Positions 59,781 to 64,000 of a stretch of 64,000 nucleotides of DNA are shown one piece after another; within the stretch, counting starts at the first letter, position 1; every line of letters starts with the position of its first letter. The stretch is taken from contig NZ_KB849727.1 in NCBI RefSeq assembly GCF_000368865.1, positions 1 through 64,000 of the forward strand, written 5' to 3'. Source of the DNA: Acinetobacter bouvetii DSM 14964 = CIP 107468 (GTDB lineage: Bacteria > Pseudomonadota > Gammaproteobacteria > Pseudomonadales > Moraxellaceae). The position numbers were made by a program, and so were the translations under genes. Under the pieces are notes generated by a model. The model was not told the origin of the DNA. It searched no databases and was given only the letters and a program-made list of their open reading frames with translations.

Positions 59781-59861
59781 CTATTTTTTCTTTGTATAAA
59801 AAATTATAAGCAGGACAATGATCAGTAAAATGATGGCTGTAATGAATGTATATTCAAGCAT
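59781..59861 (-). CDS. Putative 26-residue membrane peptide
   Basis: An ATG at 59861 has TTGGAGTAATTT in front, with GGAG about six nt upstream, a good ribosome site. The peptide begins MLEYTFITAIILLIIVLLII and ends FYTKKK: one transmembrane helix of about 18 residues with a basic C-terminal tail. This is typical of tiny inner-membrane subunits. No homologue can be named. It is outside known operons, and no partner gene is adjacent. Confidence 0.55.
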   Translation of the reverse strand: MLEYTFITAIILLIIVLLIIFYTKKK

Positions 59862-59974
59862 AAATTACTCCAATAAAAATTGCCTATAAATAATATGGTA
59901 CTCGCCCGAGTAAATGATGAATAGAAGAAAATGGTTACGCTTTGATATTGAGGTAAAGTTATTAATTATCATTT

Positions 59975-59993
59975 GATAATGATAATTAATAAC
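59975..59993. promoter_or_regulatory. Fur box before the siderophore esterase gene
   Basis: GATAATGATAATTAATAAC matches the Fur 19-mer at 16 of 19 by my count, 40 nt ahead of the esterase start. An overlapping upstream palindrome (ATTATCATTTGATAAT) extends it. Confidence 0.8.
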
Positions 59994-60032
59994 TTGTAGT
60001 ATGTGGCAACTGACTTAGAAATTAACTGAACA

Positions 60033-60947
60033 ATGACTCTTTGCTTAAAAAATATAATGGCCTATTCATTGGCTGCCGTTTTTGCCATGGGGATGAATGT
60101 TGCGACACATGCAAAACCGGAAATCAAACCGCTTGGCGCCAATATTGCAGAATTGGGCTCCGAATATTACAGTTTCAAAGTCAAAGAGTTTGCATCAAAC
60201 GATAAGCAGCGGATATACAAAGTTTGGCTAGGTATCCCCAAGACCAATCAAAATATTCAACAAAAGTTGCCTGCTGTATTCATGCTGGATGGCAACGCAG
60301 TGATGTCTCATCTGAATGATCCACTACTGAAAGCCTTAACTGAAAATGATTCGCCTGTGTTGGTTGCTATAGGCTATAAGACAAACTTGCCGTTTGAATC
60401 TGCTTCGAGATCCTTAGACTACACGCCAGCAGATATGGCTGCAGGTAAACCGGAACCTGATCCGCGAAGCCCTGAGCGCATGAGCGGCGGCAGTGCGGAA
60501 TTTAGAAAGGTGCTTTTAAATAACATTGCACCGTGGGTAGAGCAAAACGTTAAATTGGATGCCAATAAAAGAGCTGTATGGGGTCATTCATATGGTGGCC
60601 TATTTGTATTGGACAGCTTGCTGGCAGGGGATTATTTCAGTCATTATTTTGCAGCAAGTCCATCACTGTCATGGGCCGATAATAGAATGATGGATAAAAT
60701 TCATGCTGTTAAAATTAAAGCGCCGACTGAGAAGCATGTATTGCTGATGGAAGGCGATGTTTCAATGAATGATGGCGAAAAGCAAAGTTCAAATTTTGAT
60801 ATGAACGGCATTGATAAAAACAGAAAAATACTATCGAATTTTGATGAGCAGGGTATTGATGCAAAATTTTTGATTTATCCCAACTTAAAGCATGGCCAAG
60901 TATTCAAAGCATCCCTTATGGATGTGCTGCTGAATAAATTGCATTAA
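60033..60947 (+). CDS. Putative siderophore esterase (IroE/Fes-like alpha/beta hydrolase)
   Basis: A 304-residue exported esterase-D-type hydrolase. The signal is MTLCLKNIMAYSLAAVFAMG to about residue 27. Catalytic Ser in AVWGHSYGGLFVLDSLLAG (GxSxG as GHSYG), LLMEGDVSMNDGEK around the family Asp segment, and a terminal His in YPNLKHGQVFKASLM. IroE-like periplasmic hydrolases linearise or cut tri-catechol lactones of the enterobactin class. The upstream Fur box places it in the iron regulon. Whether it acts on the locus siderophore or on foreign ones is not known. Confidence 0.8.
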   Translation: MTLCLKNIMAYSLAAVFAMGMNVATHAKPEIKPLGANIAELGSEYYSFKVKEFASNDKQRIYKVWLGIPKTNQNIQQKLPAVFMLDGNAVMSHLNDPLLKALTENDSPVLVAIGYKTNLPFESASRSLDYTPADMAAGKPEPDPRSPERMSGGSAEFRKVLLNNIAPWVEQNVKLDANKRAVWGHSYGGLFVLDSLLAGDYFSHYFAASPSLSWADNRMMDKIHAVKIKAPTEKHVLLMEGDVSMNDGEKQSSNFDMNGIDKNRKILSNFDEQGIDAKFLIYPNLKHGQVFKASLMDVLLNKLH

Positions 60948-60950
60948 TCT

Positions 60951-60977
60951 TTAAAAACGAGAAATTCTCGGTTTTTT
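60951..60977 (+). terminator. terminator after the esterase gene
   Basis: AAAACGAGAAATTCTCGGTTTTTTT, a short hairpin followed by T residues, four nt after the stop codon. Confidence 0.75.
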
Positions 60978-60995
60978 TATCAAGTGAATTAACCT

Positions 60996-61337
60996 TTAAC
61001 TGCAGCCGATGTTTAATTTTTCTTTGTAGTAGTTCACTGCCATATCCAGGTCATTCAGTAGCTTTGTTTCTGTGTAGTCATGAGGCTGCAGCTGCAACAA
61101 AGCAGGCATATAATAGTTTTTATATTCTGCAGGGTAATCTTTGCAGATTATATTGATTTGCTCTGCTTTAGGTGTGTTTGGGTTATCGAGCCTATCCAGA
61201 TAGTTGCCGATAATCACATCTGATTTTTCGAATTGGGTTTTAGCGGTGCGATTTTCTGCGGGATTCTCAGCCTGTTGCTTTTGGCAGCCGGTGATTGTCA
61301 AAGTAATGAGCAGAGTGCTGAGTATTTTTATTTTCAT
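60996..61337 (-). CDS. Small lipoprotein
   Basis: A 113-residue putative lipoprotein: signal MKIKILSTLLITLTITGC with the lipobox Cys at 18. The mature part is hydrophilic, with NRTAKTQFEKSDVIIGNY and CKDYPAEYKNYYMPALLQ. No recognised family. It converges with the esterase gene, with about 50 nt between. The real function is unknown. Confidence 0.65.
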   Translation of the reverse strand: MKIKILSTLLITLTITGCQKQQAENPAENRTAKTQFEKSDVIIGNYLDRLDNPNTPKAEQINIICKDYPAEYKNYYMPALLQLQPHDYTETKLLNDLDMAVNYYKEKLNIGCS

Positions 61338-61690
61338 GGTTTTGTCTTGCTGTTATTGATGAATGAATTATAAAGACAAATAGGTAAAAAACCTACATAG
61401 AGTGGATTTTGTTTGGAATGCAGCATTAAAGCCGCTGTATATATTCTCCAGGCCTTCTATTATAAAGCGAGGCTGGCTATCTCCAACTTGAGTCATAATA
61501 ATGTTAAGTAAAATTGCTTTATAGAGACATTCTCGATTCATAATATCTGGATCATTGGTTTTTAAATCAACCTTTCTGCGAATAACTCTATCTTCAGGCT
61601 AAAATTCAAACGATCTTGAATAAGGCTGACGTGATTGTCAGCAGCGCCTCGCCCCGCGAAGCTTTTGAGCTTTTTAACTGATTAAAATGG
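61338..61690. other. Gene-free stretch with a possible 3' gene fragment
   Basis: Around 61601-61681 the plus strand reads KIQTILNKADVIVSSASPRE then AFELFN and a stop, which looks like the end of a real protein without its start. No ATG or ribosome site precedes it in frame. The rest is AT-rich without features. Confidence 0.3.
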
Positions 61691-61696
61691 TATAAT
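61691..61696 (+). promoter_or_regulatory. Putative -10 box TATAAT before the 95-codon gene
   Basis: A perfect TATAAT lies 28 nt before the ATG at 61724, in the context TGGTATAATGGG. A -35 element at the right distance is weak (TTGAGC is about 20 nt away). Confidence 0.5.
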
Positions 61697-61723
61697 GGGC
61701 TTGTCGTTCAAGTACCTTATTCT

Positions 61724-62011
61724 ATGTCTGAAATCTATAAATACCTATGTACTCAAATGAGTACATTTGGGTCATTGCCAACACATAAAGTTTTTGTAAG
61801 CAGCGTGGGCAGGAAGACAAAATTAGTTTTCGCCGATAATACGTTTGTGTATGGCACCGTTTCTGATTGGGCTTTAAGCCACTCTGGCCTTGATTCAAGA
61901 AAGTCGGTATGGTCGGAAGAGCCTAAATTATTTTTGGAAAATGAAAAAAGAAGATTGAGTTCATACAAAGCTTTACATCCAAGCTTTATAACAGAAGCGG
62001 GAGTTGGTTAA
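61724..62011 (+). CDS. Hypothetical protein
   Basis: A 95-residue frame of unknown family, with charged and aromatic residues and no membrane segment (KVFVSSVGRKTKLVFADNTF, WALSHSGLDSRKSVWSEEPK). A TATAAT box lies upstream but no clear ribosome site. The reverse-strand frame at 61753-61968 is a shadow. Coding potential is moderate. Confidence 0.45.
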   Translation: MSEIYKYLCTQMSTFGSLPTHKVFVSSVGRKTKLVFADNTFVYGTVSDWALSHSGLDSRKSVWSEEPKLFLENEKRRLSSYKALHPSFITEAGVG

Positions 62012-62109
62012 TTTTAAGACACTTTTTATTTAATTTATGCCGTAAATGGCTATATTTCAAATAAAGTTTGCTTTGTTCGTGCGAAGGGCGTATAAAGGCA
62101 CCTCGTTGA

Positions 62110-62186
<77 letters not shown>

Positions 62187-62208
62187 ACGAAAAAAATTTA
62201 AAGTTTAT

Positions 62209-62241
62209 ATACCCGTCTTCCCATAAGATGGGTATTTTTTT
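62209..62241 (+). terminator. terminator after tRNA-fMet
   Basis: ATACCCGTCTTCCCATAAGA then TGGGTATTTTTTT gives a hairpin ATACCC/GGGTAT with a T run, 23 nt after the tRNA. Confidence 0.82.
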
Positions 62242-62423
62242 GCCTGCTGTTTTTACCCTTTAATCGGTTTAAAAATGAATTCGGCTGGCCCCAGATTCAA
62301 ATTCCCTCGAATTTGATGCCTTTAAAAAAGTGAAATTAACCCTATTAATTATTTAGGGAGGCTAGATAGCCCATCTAATGATAATTCCTCTCATATCCCA
62401 TAATCGAGATTAAGGAGAAAGCT

Positions 62424-62531
62424 ATGATCTATTTCCTTCGTAAATTATTTTGCATTCATGAATATGAATTTGATTACGATCCTGACTGCGGATATATACA
62501 AATATGCCGTAAATGTGGAAAAAATGATTAA
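62424..62531 (+). CDS. Small zinc-ribbon-like protein (35 residues)
   Basis: An ATG at 62424 has TAAGGAGAAAGCT ahead (AAGGAG with a 7-nt spacer), one of the best ribosome sites in the window. The peptide begins MIYFLRKLFCIHEYEFDYDP and ends DCGYIQICRKCGKND. C-x-H and C-x-x-C pairs suggest a zinc-ribbon as in DUF1660-like phage proteins, but the match is only by pattern. It lies 238 nt after tRNA-fMet, before a terminator-like hairpin. Confidence 0.65.
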   Translation: MIYFLRKLFCIHEYEFDYDPDCGYIQICRKCGKND

Positions 62532-62579
62532 TTAGATTAATTAAAAAGTTCTCCAGTTTGCCGGACGTATTACGGCACA

Positions 62580-62619
62580 AAGACCCTGCTTAAATCTAGA
62601 TATTGGCGGGGTTTTTCTT
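62580..62619 (+). terminator. terminator-like hairpin after the zinc-ribbon gene
   Basis: AAAGACCCTGCTTAAATCTA then GATATTGGCGGGGTTTTTC forms an imperfect stem (ACCCTGC/GCGGGGT) with a T run about 50 nt after the stop codon. Confidence 0.65.
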
Positions 62620-62742
62620 TTTCAGGTTAATGGTGATTGTCATAAATTATGAAAAAAATTAGGAATTTATTATATGGAAGTGGTGGAGATGATTTGATAT
62701 ATTTAAGATTCAAAAAATATAAATAAAACGACTTATAATATT

Positions 62743-63060
62743 ATGAAATATTTATATAAAAAAAATATTCTTTGTGGGATAGTCATCATTTTTTGTTTAG
62801 TCTCAATCTTTGAATATATTTCTGCTAGAGTCCATTCTAATCGAATTGATAGTGTGCTTTTTTATGATCAAAGTTTGGAATCCGAATATGGAAAAATACG
62901 AAGGTATAAAATCAAAAAATGGTCGCGCACTTTTGATGATTTTGGTACACATTGGCTGCATTATCAGCTTTATCTATATGGCGATAAAAGGAATGGCCAA
63001 GTATGGCTAACCATGGAAAAAAAGCCTGATCAATCAAAATTTACTTATAAGATTGAGTGA
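62743..63060 (+). CDS. Hypothetical protein with an N-terminal membrane anchor
   Basis: A 105-residue protein with one membrane segment (about residues 9-26, ILCGIVIIFCLVSIFEYI), followed by a soluble domain of about 75 residues (RRYKIKKWSRTFDDFG, LHYQLYLYGDKRNGQVW). I do not recognise the family. It begins at an ATG without a strong ribosome site. A terminator follows. Confidence 0.6.
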   Translation: MKYLYKKNILCGIVIIFCLVSIFEYISARVHSNRIDSVLFYDQSLESEYGKIRRYKIKKWSRTFDDFGTHWLHYQLYLYGDKRNGQVWLTMEKKPDQSKFTYKIE

Positions 63061-63070
63061 TTTCTGAATA

Positions 63071-63094
63071 GAACCGCCTTCGGGGCGTTTTTTT
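63071..63094 (+). terminator. terminator after the membrane-anchored gene
   Basis: AACCGCCTTCGGGGCGTTTTTTT: a short GC stem with a TTCG-type loop and a T run, 10 nt after the stop codon. Confidence 0.75.
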
Positions 63095-63108
63095 AATGGG
63101 CGCAATTC

Positions 63109-63430
63109 ATGAATAAAAATGATTATTTTTGGGAAAACCAACAAACAAGCCATTGCCAACAGCCAAAAAAATACTTAGAAGCCGAAGAAATCTTATTGCA
63201 GCAATAAGACAAATATTTAAATGGCCATGAAGGTAAATTTCAATTCAAATCTACAGCATCAGAAGAAGGTCCGCGATAAGCTTGGGCGCAAGTTGGATGA
63301 CGCGTCTAGGTTCATTTATGTGGCGCATTTCAGTTTGACGGCATTCAACGTCATTGTCTGAGCCCGATCCTATCATCCAGCAGCGATGCCATTGCACGGC
63401 AGCATCAATTTATATTTTAAACTGTACAAG
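63109..63430 (+). pseudogene. Decayed gene with several in-frame stops
   Basis: From the ATG at 63109 one frame runs protein-like through MNKNDYFWENQQTSHCQQPK and KYLEAEEILLQQ, then TAA, then DKYLNGHEGKFQFKSTASEE, then further stops, and ends with GAFQFDGIQRHCLSPILSSS. The frame stays continuous across four stops, which is typical of a gene that lost function by substitutions rather than frameshifts. No family is recognised. The rest of 63431-63566 is AT-rich without a gene. Confidence 0.4.
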
Positions 63431-63566
63431 GCGCCGTGCGAATTGCATATTTTTTTGAGTGTATTTTTATACTGGGTCATCTGTATGAGATTGGTTTTTA
63501 ATACTTGAAAATTACTCTAAATTCGATATAAATAAATCTCAATTAATCAGAACCATAAGAAGTAAA

Positions 63567-64000
63567 ATGAATATTATTTATGAAACTAAAGGGGGAGAAA
63601 AACCCTCTCTGAATATTGCTGCAGTGGATATTTATCATCCTGAAATGATCCGTGATAATGACTACTATCTTGAACGATTCAAAGAAAATGAGAAGATGCC
63701 GGAATTATTAAAAAAAGTGGGCCGGGATAAGAGATATGTAATAGGCGATGCTGAAGAAAATGCGCTTACCATGGCAATTAGCGCTGCAGAAAAAGTATTG
63801 AAAAAGCATAATATTCAGAATGGCGATATTGATATTATTATTTTCGCATCAACAACGCTGGAATACTTATCTCCAACCAATGCATTGTGGCTGCATTCAG
63901 CTTTAAAAATCAAAAAAGATTGTGTGTGTTTTGATGTCAATGCGAACTGTTTGGGTATGTTTCTAGCTTTAGAGCAGGCGTCAGTTTTACTTCAGTCTAA
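63567..64000 (+). CDS. 3-oxoacyl-ACP synthase III-like protein (partial, cut by window edge)
   Basis: At least 144 codons open from an ATG at 63567 to the edge, without a stop. The protein begins MNIIYETKGGEKPSLNIAAV and contains GDIDIIIFASTTLEYLSPT and VCFDVNANCLGMFLALEQ. The last stretch is the Cys active-site block of KAS III/FabH-like condensing enzymes. It may act in fatty acid start or in a specialised pathway. It is preceded by about 140 nt of AT-rich sequence and begins with a weak ribosome site (AGAAG). Confidence 0.8.
   Translation, partial: MNIIYETKGGEKPSLNIAAVDIYHPEMIRDNDYYLERFKENEKMPELLKKVGRDKRYVIGDAEENALTMAISAAEKVLKKHNIQNGDIDIIIFASTTLEYLSPTNALWLHSALKIKKDCVCFDVNANCLGMFLALEQASVLLQS

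Overview
The window comes from a moderately AT-rich gammaproteobacterium, most likely an environmental Acinetobacter (Moraxellaceae). The evidence is the rRNA/tRNA sequences, a linked AraC-type regulator and AlkM-like alkane hydroxylase, a tandem glycine riboswitch, the prmB-aroC pair and the overall gene repertoire. The species cannot be fixed from the sequence alone.

Layout. 1-4381 is the end of an rRNA operon (16S 3' part, tRNA-Ile, tRNA-Ala, 23S, 5S, terminator). A 5'-truncated DUF4256 gene lies directly behind it. 4.6-24.4 kb is mostly housekeeping and lipid metabolism: a lytic transglycosylase, two adjacent acyl-CoA dehydrogenases, an ABC1/UbiB-like kinase, prmB-aroC, a D-amino-acid dehydrogenase behind a glycine riboswitch, a Nep1-like gene with one amber stop, ispF, a DAHP synthase, a TauE-type permease and lpxB. 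24.4-34 kb is catabolic: alkR-like/alkM, a frameshifted Hint-domain gene, ybaK, oleate hydratase, and aspartate 4-decarboxylase with its aspartate:alanine antiporter.

35.0-48.2 kb is the most distinctive region, a Fur-box-studded catechol siderophore locus. It encodes a siderophore-interacting reductase, a free-standing VibH-like condensation domain, EntA, EntC, EntE, an EntB lacking its carrier domain, a separate aryl carrier protein, an ornithine/lysine-type decarboxylase, a TonB-dependent receptor and three inner-membrane proteins ending with a PepSY protein. Together these can make 2,3-dihydroxybenzoate, load it on a carrier and amidate a diamine made on site. The inferred product is a bis-catecholate diamine siderophore. 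A Fur-boxed periplasmic esterase at 60 kb probably belongs to the same iron regulon.

48-64 kb holds an MFS transporter, a late-cobalamin operon (2H phosphoesterase, cobU, cobT, cobC, cobS), lrgAB with a divergent LysR gene, an HxlR regulator, the tusDCBE sulfur relay, an initiator tRNA, several small or decayed genes, and the start of a ketoacyl-ACP synthase III-like gene cut by the window edge. Several small genes (26, 29 and 35 codons) and several pseudogenes were read directly from the sequence. No CRISPR array, intact insertion sequence or prophage was seen.
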